Part shown: positions 50,791 through 61,679 of the stretch, one piece after another
Position numbering within the stretch: the first letter of the stretch is position 1
How the letters are laid out: each line of letters starts with the position of its first letter
Assembly (NCBI GenBank): GCA_032433765.1
Contig: JAVIAB010000159.1
Location: 2,892,342 to 2,956,341, forward strand
Source of the DNA: Megaustenia siamemsis
Lineage: Eukaryota; Mollusca; Gastropoda; Stylommatophora; Ariophantidae
Direction: 5' to 3'
Length of the DNA stretch: 64,000 nt
Notes under the pieces: generated by a model
Seen by the model: only the letters and a program-made list of their open reading frames with translations
Database searches by the model: none
Told to the model about the DNA's origin: nothing
Translations under genes and position numbers: made by a program

Positions 50791-52663
50791 AGCATCTCCC
50801 TCGACATCTGAATGGGTACAAGAGAAAGTGAATCATCTCCCTCGACACCTGAATGGGTACAAGAGAAAGTGAATCATCTCCCTCGACACCTGAATGGGTA
50901 CAAGATAAAGTGAATCATCTCCTTCGACAACTGAATGGGTACAAGAGAAAGTGCAAGATAAAGTGAATCATCTCCTTCGACAACTGAATGGGTACAAGAG
51001 AAAGTGAATCGTTTCCTTCAACACCTGAATGGGTACAAGAGAAAGTGAATCGTCTCCCTCAACACCTGAATGGGTACAAGAGAAAGTGAATCCTCTCCCT
51101 CAACACCTAAATGGGTACAAGAGAAAGTGAATCGTCTCCTTCAACACCTGAATGGGTACAAGAGAAAGTGAATCGTCTCCTTCAACACCTGAATGGGTAC
51201 AAGAGAAAGTGAATCCTCTCCCTCGAAAGCTGAATGGGTACAAGAGAAAGTGAATCCTCTCCCTCGACACCTGAATGGGTACAAGAGAAAGTGAATCGTC
51301 TCCCTCAACACCTGAATGGGTACAAGAGAAAGTGAATCCTCTCCCTCGAAAGCTGAATGGGTACAAGAGAAAGTGAAGCATCTCCCTCGACATATGAATG
51401 GGTACAAGAGAAAGTGAATCCTCTCCCTCGACAACTGAATGGGTACAAGAGAAAGTGAATCCTCTTCCTCGAAAACTGAATGGGTACAAGAGAAAGTTAA
51501 TCCTCTCCCTCGACAACTGAATGGGTACAAGAGAAAGTGAATCCTCTCCCTCGACAACTGAATGGGTACAAGAGAAAGTGAATCCTCTCCCTGGACAACT
51601 GAATGGGTACAAGAGAAAGTTAATCCTCTCCCTCGACAACTGAATGGGTACAAGAGAAAGTGAATCCTCTCCCTCGACAACTGAATGGGTACAAGAGAAA
51701 GTGAATCCTCTCCCTCGACAACTGAATGGGTACAAGAGAAAGTGAATCATCTCCCTCGACAACTGAATGGGTACAAGAGAAAGTGAATCGTCTCCTTCAA
51801 CACCTGAATGGGTACAAGAGAAAGTGAATCATCTCCCTCGACATCTGAATGGGTACAAGAGAAAGTGAATAATCTCAATCGACATCTGAATGGGTACAAG
51901 AGAAAGTGAATCATCTCCCTCGACACCTGAATGAGTACAAGAGAAAGTGAATCATCTCCCTCAACATCTAAAAGGGTACAAATGCAAGGGAAGCATCTCC
52001 CTCGACACCTGAATGGGTACAAGAGCAAGGGAAGCATCTCCCTCAACACAGGAATGGGAACAAGAGAAAGTGAATCATCTCCCTCGACACCTGAATAGGT
52101 AGAAGAGAAAGTGAATCATCTCCCTCGACACCTGAATAGGTAAAAGAGAAAGTGAATCATCTCCCTCGACACCTGAATAGGTAAAAGAGAAAGTGAATCA
52201 TCTCCCTCGATACCTGAATAGGTAGAAGAGAAAGTGAATCATCTCCCACGACACCTGAATAGGTAAAAGAGAAAGTGAATCATCTCCTTCGACACCTGAA
52301 TAGGTAGAAGAGAAAGTGAATCATCTCCCTCGACACCTGAATAGGTAAAAGAGAAAGTGAATCATCTCCCTCGACACCTGAATAGGTAAAAGAGAAAGTG
52401 AATCATCTCCCTCGACACCTGAATAGGTAAAAGAGAAAGTGAATCATCTTCCTCGACACCTGAATAGGTAGAAGAGAAAGTGAAGCATCTCCCACGACAC
52501 CTGAATAGGTAAAAGAGAAAGTGAATCATCTCCCTCGACACCTGAATAGGTAAAAGAGAAAGTGAATCATCTCCCTCGACACCTGAATAGGTAAAAGAGA
52601 AAGTGAATCATCTCCCTCGACCTCTGAATAGGTAGAAGAGAAAGTGAAGCATCTCCCTCGACA
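50791..52663. repeat. 41-bp minisatellite array abutting LINE-E
   Basis: About 45 copies of a 41-bp unit: ctccctcgacacctgaatgg + gtacaagagaaagtgaatca + t. The left block has gggtacaag, the right block (after about 52080) has aggtaaaag/aggtagaag. Frames of 100-220 codons on the minus strand are artefacts. The right edge joins the LINE-E fragment right after its NKCLR codons. Confidence 0.95.
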
Positions 52664-53195
52664 CTTACCTTAGACATTTATTTTCGAATGCGTTCAAGTT
52701 TGTTTCTATATCTCTTGTTGTTTTCCAGCTTTCACACGCATACGTAAGGGTTGATAGTACATTTGATTTGAATAGTCTTATTTTTGTGTTTGTGCTGATG
52801 AGTTTTGATTTCCACAACTTTTCAAGGCTTCTGAAAGACGTTGCTGCTTTAGCTATTCTGATTCTAATTTCTTTACTTGTATCCCCTTCTCGATCAATGT
52901 GACTTCCAAGATAGATATGATTCCAAGTAATTGATCTCTTCATTTGGTTTGTTTTCCATGTATATTTTGTTGTCTGTTGGAATTAAGCTTTCCATGACTT
53001 TAGTCTTTTCATGATTGATCTCAAACCCAATTTTTCTGGCTATTGATGATAGTTCATTTGTGTTTTCCTGCATTGTTTTTATCTGACTGCTGATGAGAAC
53101 TATGTCATCAGTAAAGTCGAGGTCCTCCAAATGGTCTCCTTGTATCCATTCGATGCCTTTATTACCAGTGCAGCATTTCTTCATTATGAAGTTCA
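52664..53195 (-). pseudogene. LINE-E fragment: RT end and C-terminal region
   Basis: The minus strand has the catalytic-region relic LEDLDFTDDIVLISS (53140 area; FTDD where FADD is usual) and a KIGFEINHEKTKVM stretch, then after a frameshift near 52930 IYLGSHIDREGDTSKEIRIR and IRLFKSNVLSTLTYACESWK ... NAFENKCLR. Truncated at both ends. Confidence 0.85.
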
Positions 53196-54060
53196 TATCG
53201 TCATCATCATCATCGTGTGCCTTCCCCGCAATGAAGGTTGGCTACCATGAATCGCCATTCTACTCTGTTTCTTGCTTTGATGGTGCAGGCTGTCATAGAT
53301 TGACTTGACCATCTTTTGATGTTACTCGTCCATGTTAGTCTTGGTCTGCCTCTGCTTCTTTTACCTTGTATTTTTCCTTCTAATATTACTTTTAGTAGGC
53401 TGTTGTGTCTTTTAACATGCCCCAAAAATGTCATTTGTCTTGTCTTAATTGTGTTTAGTAGTTCTCTTTTTATTTTCAGTTGTTTTAAAACTTCATCGTT
53501 TGTTATCTTTTGTTTTCATCCAATTCTACCTATTATTCTATATATCCACATTTCAAAGGCTTCAATTTTCTGTTCTGTTTTCTTGTCTAATGTCCATGTT
53601 TCTGCACCATACAAGAATATTGAGAAGATGTAACATTTTGCTATTCTTAGTTTCAGCCCAGCTGATATTTGTTTTGATGTTAGTATATTTTTCATGGCAT
53701 AGTATATTTTTCATGGCATTAAAATTACTGTTTGCCATACCTATTCTTTTGTTTATTTCAATTTTACATTTTCCTTCATTGGTTATAGTATGTCCCAGGT
53801 AGTTGTAACTCTGGACTGTCTCCAGATGTATTCCCTCAACTGTGATATTTGTAGTTCATAACAATTCCAAATAACATGTGCGATAAAATACATCCCTGTT
53901 TAACCCCATTTTCTATTGGCAAACATTCGCTCATTCCTTCCTCTGTTCGAACTGCACATATGTAACTATCATACATGTCTTTAATAATGTTTATGACTTT
54001 TGATGGTAAAATGACAATACATGTATAAATTATTAAACGAAAACTTGAATACATTACTCA
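53196..54060 (-). pseudogene. LINE-B fragment: RT piece plus C-terminal region and tail
   Basis: The plus strand starts catcatcatcat (the GAT tail in minus sense). The minus strand then carries, reading 3' to 5' in the element, the terminal region (GKIQGKRSRGRPRLTWTSNI at 53330-53390), the YLGHTITNEGKC segment (about 53790) and the RT motif GVKQGCILSHMLF (53836-54054). The step at about 53840 lacks the FADD part, so there is an internal deletion. Non-functional. Confidence 0.83.
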
Positions 54061-54354
54061 GAAACACTACTTTTATTCAGTGTATCATTTGTTCATGTTA
54101 TTTTATTCAGTGTATCACTTATTAATGTGTTCCTGCATGCTGCCTCTGTCTTCAAGGCGAGGTTTGTATTTCTTAAGCTTCTCTGAAATAAGGTCAGGAA
54201 AATGTTACACAGATGACATATCAAATAACATAGTAGATGACATATCAATTGGCATAGTAAATGACATATCAATCACATAAGTTTAGATTACGACATTTTC
54301 ATTTACACTTAAACTGCCATATGTATTTGTAGAAAATTTAGTTTAATCAGTTCA
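54061..54354. other. No recognisable gene
   Basis: Small local duplications (ttattcagtgtatca twice near 54073-54115; gatgacatatcaa three times near 54215-54270). Nothing else. Confidence 0.45.
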
Positions 54355-55020
54355 TTAGTTAAGTAACTAGTTAGTTTGGGAGATAATCACTTAGTTATTT
54401 AGCTAGTTAGATAGTTAATTATTTAAACAACTAGTTAATTATGCAGATAATAATTTAGTTAGTTATGTAGCTAGTTAGTTAATTAGTTAGCTAGTTAATT
54501 ATTTAAACAACTAATTAAGTATGTAGATAATAATTTAGTTAGTTATGTAGCTAATTAGTTAATTAGTTAGCTAGTTAATTATTTAAACAACTAATTAAGT
54601 ATGTAGATAATAATTTAGTTAGTTATGTAGCTAATTAGTTAATTAGTTAGCTAGTTAATTATTTAAACAACTAATTAAGTATGTAGATAATAATTTAGTT
54701 AGTTATGTAGCTAATTAGTTAATTAGTTAGATAGTTAATTATTTAAATAACTAGTTAATTATGTAGATAATAATTTAATTAGTTATGTAGCTAGTTAGTT
54801 AGATAATTGTTTAAATAACTAGTTAAGTATGTAGATAAGAATTTAGTTAGTTATGTAGCTAGTTAGCTAATTAGTTAGATAACTAGTTAGTTATGTAGAT
54901 AATAGTTTAGTTATGTATTTACTTAGTGAATTAGTTAGATAGTTAAATAATTAGATGACTAGTAAGTTAGGTAGAAAATAATTTAGTTATATAGCTAATT
55001 AGTCAGTCAATTAGTTAGGT
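54355..55020. repeat. AT-rich array with 80-bp higher-order unit
   Basis: Loose tta/agtta-rich repeats. From about 54400 to 54760 an 80-bp unit repeats cleanly (aattagttagctagttaatt at 54481 and 54561). Degenerate on both sides. The array is interrupted by two LINE-A insertions and fragments resume at 55678-55790 and 57173-57340. Confidence 0.9.
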
Positions 55021-55028
55021 AAATAGTT

Positions 55029-55668
55029 CATCATCATCATCAAGTACCAAGCCTGCTGGCGTCGGTGATCATGTCTCTACACAACTTTCGATCTCTACAG
55101 TTATTTATCATTTCTGGGTACAAATAATAATACATAAATATTATTATATGGGGAACTTCCGAGGCGATAATAGGGAATAATAGAACAAAGAACACATACT
55201 TCTTTGTTCTATTATTCCCTATTTATCATTTCTGTTGTTAACCTTCTGCCAAGCCATTCTCTTAAGCTGTCTGGTATTTTTTCTCTTTGCTTGCATCTAT
55301 CTCTTCGTCCCTCAATTTTCCTTTTGTTAAAATATATTCCAGTTGTTCTTTTCTCATTACATGGCCAAAAATGATGATTATTCCTCCCTAATATTGGAAA
55401 TTAGCTCTCTTTTTGCTTTGACCTCTTTCAGAACGGTTTCATTACTCTTCTTAGCTGTCCATGATATTCTCAACATTCTTCTGTAAAACCACATTTCTAC
55501 AGACTCCAGTGAGTTTCTTGTCTGTTGTCCTATTGTCCATGATTCACATCCATATGTTAAGACTGGCTCTACATAATATTTAAGAACTCTTTTTCTGGTT
55601 TCTATTGTCAACAATAGAATGCATAGAACCTTCCTCATTTTTTGGAAAGCTGCTTTTGCCTGAGCGGA
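55029..55668 (-). mobile_element. 5'-truncated LINE-A insertion in the 80-bp array, with TSD
   Basis: The minus strand is open at 55378-55638 with VEPVLTYGCESWTIGQQTRN and MWFYRRMLRISWTAKKSNE. The tail catcatcatcatcaag (plus) marks the 3' end. The 9-bp duplication taaatagtt lies at 55020-55028 and 55669-55677. It contains a secondary 103-bp hairpin insertion. Confidence 0.88.
55102..55234. mobile_element. 103-bp insertion with perfect 20-bp hairpin, 15-bp TSD
   Basis: Interrupts LINE-A between two copies of tatttatcatttctg (55102-55116 and 55220-55234). The insert (55117-55219) ends in an inverted repeat: gggaataatagaacaaagaa (55173-55192), 7-nt loop cacatac, then its exact complement (55200-55219). 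No coding. The element type is unknown, and a template-switch event is an alternative. Confidence 0.75.
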
Positions 55669-55677
55669 TAAATAGTT

Positions 55678-55790
55678 ACTTCGGTAGAAAATAATTTGTT
55701 TTTTTTGTGATTTAGTTAAATATCTAATTAGTCTGTCAGTTAAACGGTTAGATAATTATTTAATCTAATTTTGTAATGTTAAACTACTTA
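55678..55790. repeat. Remnant of the AT-rich 80-bp array between LINE insertions
   Basis: gtgatttagttaaatatcta, gttagataattatttaatct: same degenerate composition as 54355-55020. Confidence 0.7.
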
Positions 55791-57172
55791 GTGACATATA
55801 TAACACTGGACACTTAAACGAAGATCTACTAAAATCTATCTTTGTAGCCATACCGAAGAAGTCAGACGCCACTGATTGTGAAGACCATCGCACTATTAGT
55901 CTCATCAACCATATGACTAAAATATTACTAAGAATCATCATGAGACATGTAAGGAACAAATAAAACTAGAAATAAGTGAAAAACAATGTGGATTTGTGGA
56001 AGGAAAGGGCACCAATAATGCAATATACATCTTAAAGACATTGATAGAAAGATCAAAAGAGGTAAAGAAAGATCTATATATGTGCTTTATAGACTACAAA
56101 AAAGCATTTGACAAAGTAAATCATGTATAAATATTCAATATGCAGATAAAATTAAACATTGATGGCAAGGATTTGCGAATCATAAAAAACATGTACTGGC
56201 AACAAACAGCAGCTATACGAATTAACAACCAAACAGGGCAATTCCAATATATAAAACAAGGAGTCAGACAAGGCTGTGTTCTGTCACCGGATTTGTTTTC
56301 AATTTACAGTGAAAATATTATGAGATCAATAGTAGACAAAAAAAGGAATTGAAGTCAACGGTCACAATATAAATAATTTGTGATATGCGGACGACACAGC
56401 CTTAATAGCAGAGACAGAGAATAAGCTACAAGAAATGATAGACATAATAGTAGAAGAAAGCAACAAGTAAGATTTCAGTCTAAATAGTAAGAAGACAGAA
56501 GTACTGGTCATAACAAAGTGCCAACCATCACCATCATGCAGCATAAAAATAAACAAGACAAATCTGAAACAAGTGCAACGCTTCAAATACTTGGGCACAA
56601 TAATAACAACAGATGGAAGATGCACCACAGAAATAAAAAAAAACCAGAATAGCTCAGGCCAAAACTGAATTTCAGAAAGCGAAAAATATATTATGCAACA
56701 AATAGATGTTAATAGAAGTGAGAAAGAGAGTTCATCGGTGCTATATAGAACCAATTCTGACCTGTGGAAGCAAATCATGGACAGTAGACAAACAAATGAA
56801 AAGACGATTAGAGGCCACAGAGATGGGATTTCTCAGAAGAATGTTGAAAGTTCCCTGGACAGCTAAAAAGACCAATGAGGAAGTTCTCAAAGAGGCCAAC
56901 ACAAAAAGGCAGCTCTTAAAAAACATCAGAAAGAAACAATCAAGATTGTTCGGGCACATCATGAGAAGAGGAAAGTTGGAATACTTGGTTACAACTGGCA
57001 AAATACAAGGAAAGAGAGATCGCGGACAACAAAGAGAGAAAAAGCTGGATAGCTTGGTGTCATGGCATGGAAAACAGTCAACAACAGAACTGATACGATG
57101 AACTATCGATAGGTGATTGTGGACAGAAGAACATGATCGCCTACGCCAACCGGTATGGCACATGATGATGAA
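55791..57172 (+). pseudogene. Longest LINE-A copy: partial RT domain to 3' tail
   Basis: 1.38 kb on the plus strand. RT remains in order: VAIPKKSDATDCEDHRTISL (about 55855), CFIDYKKAFDKV in a shifted frame (about 56085), QYIKQGVRQGCVLSPDLFSI (56245), YADDTALIAETENKLQE (56393) and FKYLGTIITTDGRCTTEI (56585). Then CYIEPILTCGSKSWT, MGFLRRMLKVPWTAKKTNEE and FGHIMRRGKLEYLVTTGKI in the open stretch 56706-57101. It ends ccggtatggcacatgatgatg. At least four frameshifts or stops; the endonuclease is absent. Inserted in the AT-rich array. A clear TSD was not found. Confidence 0.9.
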
Positions 57173-57404
57173 TAATTTAACAACTAATATGGACAGTCAG
57201 TACTTGTTGAAATACATAGTTAGTTATATAGATACTTAGCTAATTATTAAAATAATTCAGTAATTTGTTATTTAGAAAGTTTTTTTTAATCAGCAGTTTA
57301 GGTAGTTTGCTAGTTACTTGGTTAGTTAGTTGTTGAGTTAATTAGTATGTTTGTTTATTTGTCAGTTTGTTTTTATCTTGTTTAGTCAATTTATTGTCAC
57401 TTTC
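57173..57404. repeat. Degenerate AT-rich array remnant
   Basis: atagttagttatatagatac and ttagttagttg motifs grade into the next array. No gene. Confidence 0.55.
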
Positions 57405-59190
57405 TTTCTTTGTTAGCGTGTTCATTTGTCACATTGTTTCTTTCTTAGCTTGTTTATTTGTCACTTTGTTTCTTTCTTAGCTTGTTTATTTGTCACTTTG
57501 TTTCTTTCTTAGCTTGTTTATTTGTCACTTTGTTTCTTTTTAGCTTGTTTATTTGTCACTTTGTTTCTTTCTTAGCTTGTTTATTTGTCATTTTGTGTCT
57601 GTCTTAGCTTGTTTATTTGTCACTATGTTTCTTTGTTATCTTGTTTATTTGTCACTTTGTTTCTTTCTTAGCTTGTTTATTTGTCAGTTTGTTTCCTTTT
57701 TAGCTTATTTATTTGTCACTTTTTCTCATTCTTAGCATGTTTATTTGTCACTTTGTTTCTTTCTTAGCTTGTTTATTTGTCACTTTGTTTCTTTCTTAGC
57801 TTGTTTATTTGTCACTTTGTTTCTTTTTAGCTTGTTTATTTGTCACTTTGTTTCTTTCTTAGCTTGTTTATTTGTCATTTTGTGTCTGTGTTAGCGTGTT
57901 TATTTGTCACTATGTTTCTTTGTTATCTTGTTTATTTGTCACTTTGTTTCTTTTTTAGCTTGTCTTTTTGTCAGGCTGTTCTATGTTTGCTTGTTTATTT
58001 GTCAGTTATTGCCTTTGTTATCTTGTTTATTTGTCAATTTGTTTCATTGTTACCTTGTTTATGTCGTTTTGCTTCTATGTTAGCTTTCATATATGTCAGT
58101 TTGTTTATTTGTCAGTTTGTTTCTTTGTTAGCTTGTTTATTGTCACTTTATTTTTTGTTAGCTTTTTATATGTCAGTTTGTTTCTTTGTTAGGTTGTTTG
58201 TTGTCAATATATTTCTTTGTTAGCTTTTTTACATGTCAATTTGTTTCTTTGTTAGCTTGTCTTTTTTCAGTCTGTTTCTTTGTTAGCATTTTTATTTGTC
58301 GGTTTGTTTGTTTTTTGTTTGCTTGTTTATTTGCCACTTTCTTTCTTTCTTAGCTTGTTTATTTGTCACGTTGTGTCTGTGTTAGCTTATTTATTTGTCA
58401 ATTTCTTCCTTTGTTAGCTTGTTTATTTATCACTTTGTTTCATTTTTTATTTTTGTTAGTCTGTTTCTATGTTAGCTTGTTTATTTGTCAGTTTATGCGT
58501 TTGTTATCTTCTTTATTTATCAGTTTGCATATTTTTTAAATTTTTAATTTGTAACTTTGTATCTTTATTTGATTGTTAATTTGGCACTTTGCATCTTTGT
58601 TAGATTGTTAATTTGTCACTTTGTATCTTTGTTAGATTGTTAATTTGGCACTTTGTATCTTTGTTAGATTGTTAATTTGTCATTTTGTATTTTTTATATT
58701 GTTAATTTGTCACTTTGTATCTTTGTTAGATTGTTAATTTGTCACTTTCTATCTTTGTTAGATTGTTAATTTGTCACTTTCTATCTTTGTTAGATTGTTG
58801 ATTTGTCACTTTCTATCTTTGTTAGATTGTTAAGTTGTCACTTAGTATCTTAGTTAGATTGTTAATTTGTCACTTTCTATCTTTGTTAGATTGTTAATTT
58901 GTCACTTTCTATCTTTGTTAGATTGTTAATTTGCCACTTTCTATCTTTGTTAGATTGTTAATTTGTCACTTTCTATCTTTGTTAGATTGTTAATTTGCCA
59001 CTTTTGCCACTTTCTATCTTTGTTAGATTGTTAATTTGTCACTTTCTATCTTTGTTAGATTGCTAATTTGTCACTTTCTATCTTTGTTAGATTGTTAATT
59101 TGTCACTTTGTATCTTTCGTAGATTGTTAATTTGTCACTTTCTATCTTTGATAGATTGCTAATTTGTCACTTTCTATATTTCTTAGTTTC
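57405..59190. repeat. 32-bp minisatellite array, two subfamilies
   Basis: About 55 copies of a 32-bp unit. Left block (57405-58540): ttagcttgtttatttgtcac + tttgtttctttc. Right block (58550-59190): ttagattgttaatttgtcac + tttctatctttg. The switch is abrupt near 58540. Plus frames of 60-127 codons are artefacts. Confidence 0.94.
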
Positions 59191-59431
59191 TTCAACGTGC
59201 GCAGAGTGCGTATAGAACCTCCTACTTGTTGACATTCTTCGAGACGTCTGGATTCAGAACCTAGAGACGTAGTAATGATCAAACGAAGAATATTTCATGG
59301 ATTCATACAGAAGGTCTTGTGTGTGGAGGGTTTCGAGCTTTGAACATTTATGTCCAGAGATCAACATCTTATTCCTCGACCACCCAACAAAAAGGAAACG
59401 TAGACAAACACGTTTAACGACTGTTCCTTAT
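59191..59431. other. No recognisable gene
   Basis: A 62-codon frame at 59297-59485 runs into the hAT element and shows no motif. Confidence 0.4.
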
Positions 59432-59439
59432 GCTTGGAC

Positions 59440-60252
59440 CAGTGGCGTATTCGCTATGCCACCGCAGGTACCGCCGGTAGCCTGAACATATTAACGAAAT
59501 ACAAAAGGAAATGATAATTTATTATATTTTTTTCATAATTATATTACAAATTTTCGAATATTCTATTTCACATTTCGTAGGCCAATATGATTTATTTGAT
59601 TTGATTTGCACTTATTAAAACAAGGTTTTCCTATGGCTACTATAACGTTTGTGAATGAATCCGAAACTACTCTACGATAGTACACGAAACCACTAATAAG
59701 TAGCGGTACAGTTCTCTTCCATCGGGCTTAGTATTAATGACAATGATATTAAAAAATTCCAGTGAAAATAATACGGCGGGAGCTACCTATACAAAATGCG
59801 ATTTCATGGGTTATTTTTAGTTCTAGCCAATTAGAAGCATCAAAAAGTGAAACTGAAAGTAGTCTGATTACCGGAACTTACTAACCTATTTATAACTACG
59901 TTATGCGCATCAGCATCTGTAGAAAGAACTTTTTCTACTCTCAAGAGAATTAAATCTTATTGTCGCTCAACTCAGACACAAGAACATTTGTCTGGTTTGG
60001 CAATAATATCCATTGAGAAATCATTCCTTCAGAAACTTAGAAACCAACCCAACAGTACTTTCAATGACAAAGTCATCGAGATATTTTCATCCCAAACAAG
60101 ACGGATAGAGTTTACATATAAATAAGTAAGTAATTTAAAATGTAGTGATGTCTTTAGCGAATATTACTTCATGTTAGCCTACTGAATATAATGTATGTCT
60201 TTATTTATTATGTCAGCGGTAGCCCAGACCCCAAAACCAGTATACGCCATTG
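59440..60252 (+). mobile_element. Internally deleted hAT transposon
   Basis: 813 bp. Ends cagtggcgta (left) and tacgccattg (right), inverted repeats with one mismatch and of typical hAT form. Flanked by the 8-bp duplications gcttggac (59432-59439) and gcttagac (60253-60260), one mismatch. It encodes only the C-terminal part of a transposase (next entry), so it is non-autonomous. Confidence 0.88.
59868..60125 (+). pseudogene. hAT transposase C-terminal (dimerisation) domain remnant
   Basis: 85 codons without an initiating Met, following an in-frame stop. Contains CASASVERTFSTLKRIKSYC, then RSTQTQEHLSGLAIISIEKS and FNDKVIEIF. A-SVERTFS-LK-IK followed by R--L--L--L-I is the hallmark of the hAT C-terminal dimerisation domain. 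The DDE-bearing part, the zinc finger and the start are deleted. It ends in a normal stop about 130 bp before the right terminal inverted repeat, the usual distance in hAT elements. Confidence 0.88.
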
Positions 60253-60324
60253 GCTTAGACAAATAAGAATGCTTGATATTCGTAATTATTTTCAAACAAA
60301 TGTGATGCAATGTAAGACTTCAAT

Positions 60325-60628
60325 ATGGCGGATAGACGACGGGAACCGTTGAGGCTCTATTTGAAAAGCGTTCCTTATTGCCGCTTCCTCATATTCCGAG
60401 TCAGGCTTGCTGTCGGAGCTACTGAGTTTAGTGCTCTGTGCACATCACGAGCTGTGTTTTTCATGCGGATCGTGTTTCAATATTCCGATTGCGTACGATG
60501 AATGATGATATCGTATGATGAAGCACAGTTCGACTGCGTTCACTTTCGGTGAGGCTGCGCATTATGTAATTTGACGTATGCTGTATCTGTTATGTTGGGG
60601 AATGCAGCTGCCTTTCTTTGTTTGGACC
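60325..60628. repeat. Dispersed 300-bp repeat, copy 2
   Basis: Same family as 34458-34755: tcaatatggcggatag, cttcctcatattccgagtca, gtacgatgaatgatgatatc. Runs directly into the 48-bp array. No coding capacity seen. Confidence 0.8.
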
Positions 60629-60636
60629 CTTCAGTA

Positions 60637-61045
60637 CGATGGGATGTTAATTCAGATGATTTCACTGGCACGGGCGGTTGAGCGTTTATGGATGTTAATT
60701 CAGATGATTTCACTGGCACGGGCGGTTGAGCGTTTATGGATGTTAATTCAGATGATTTCACTGGCACGGGCGGTTGAGCGTTTATGGATGTTAATTCAGA
60801 TGATTTCACTGACACGGGCGGTTGAGCGTTTATGGATGTTAATTCAGATGATTTCACTGACACGGGCGGTTGAGCGTTTATGGATGTTAATTCAGATGAT
60901 TTCACTGACACGGGCGGTTGAGCGTTTATGGATGTTAATTCAGATGATTTCACTGACACGGGCGGTTGAGCGCTTATGGATGTTAATTCAGATGATTTCA
61001 CTGACACGGGCGGTTGAGCGTTTATGGATGTTAATTCGTTTGTAG
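60637..61045. repeat. 48-bp minisatellite
   Basis: Eight to nine nearly identical copies of gatgttaattcagatgattt + cactgacacgggcggttgag + cgtttatg (ggcacg in the first three). Because 48 = 3 x 16, open frames exist on both strands (155 and 179 codons). Artefacts. Confidence 0.94.
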
Positions 61046-61099
61046 TAAAACCGGGACCTTTGACTAAATATAATAACAACTGTTAATTCTTACTTTTAT

Positions 61100-61590
61100 C
61101 AGCGACAAATGTGAATTAGTCAAACACTTTTTCTCATTCAAAATAGAATTATTGAAACTTCTACTTTTTGCCATTCATAAAAGAAATATAGAAACACTTA
61201 CATTTTCTCACACAAAATAGAAATACAGAAGCAATTACTTTTTTATGCATAATAGAAGTATATCAACTATTACTTTTCCTCACACAAAATAGAAATATAG
61301 AAACTAGAACTTTTTTCACACATAATAGAAATATAGAGACTATTCATTATTGTCACACAGAACAGAAATATAGAAACTATTAATTTTTGTCACACAGAAC
61401 AGAAATATAGAAACCATTACTTTTTCTCATAGATGAACTTAAATATAGAAACTCTTACTGTTTCTCACACTAAACAGAAATATAGAAACTCTTACTTTTT
61501 CTCACACAGAACAGAAATATTGAAACTCTTACTTTTTCACACAGAACAGAGATATAGAAACTCTTACTTTTTCTCACAGATGAACCTGTT
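61100..61590. repeat. Degenerate ~37-bp repeats
   Basis: About 12 imperfect units of cttactttttctcacacaga + acagaaatatagaaact. Confidence 0.88.
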
Positions 61591-61679
61591 CGTACCCACA
61601 CAGCTAATGTCGTTCCACTTGTATTGTAAGTCCCATCTCATCTCGAGACATCGTTCGGAATTAGCTGTAGACACGCACG

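Noticed and set aside
59297..59485. 62-codon plus frame before the hAT element
   Set aside because: It crosses the left end of the hAT element into its terminal repeat and has no motif.
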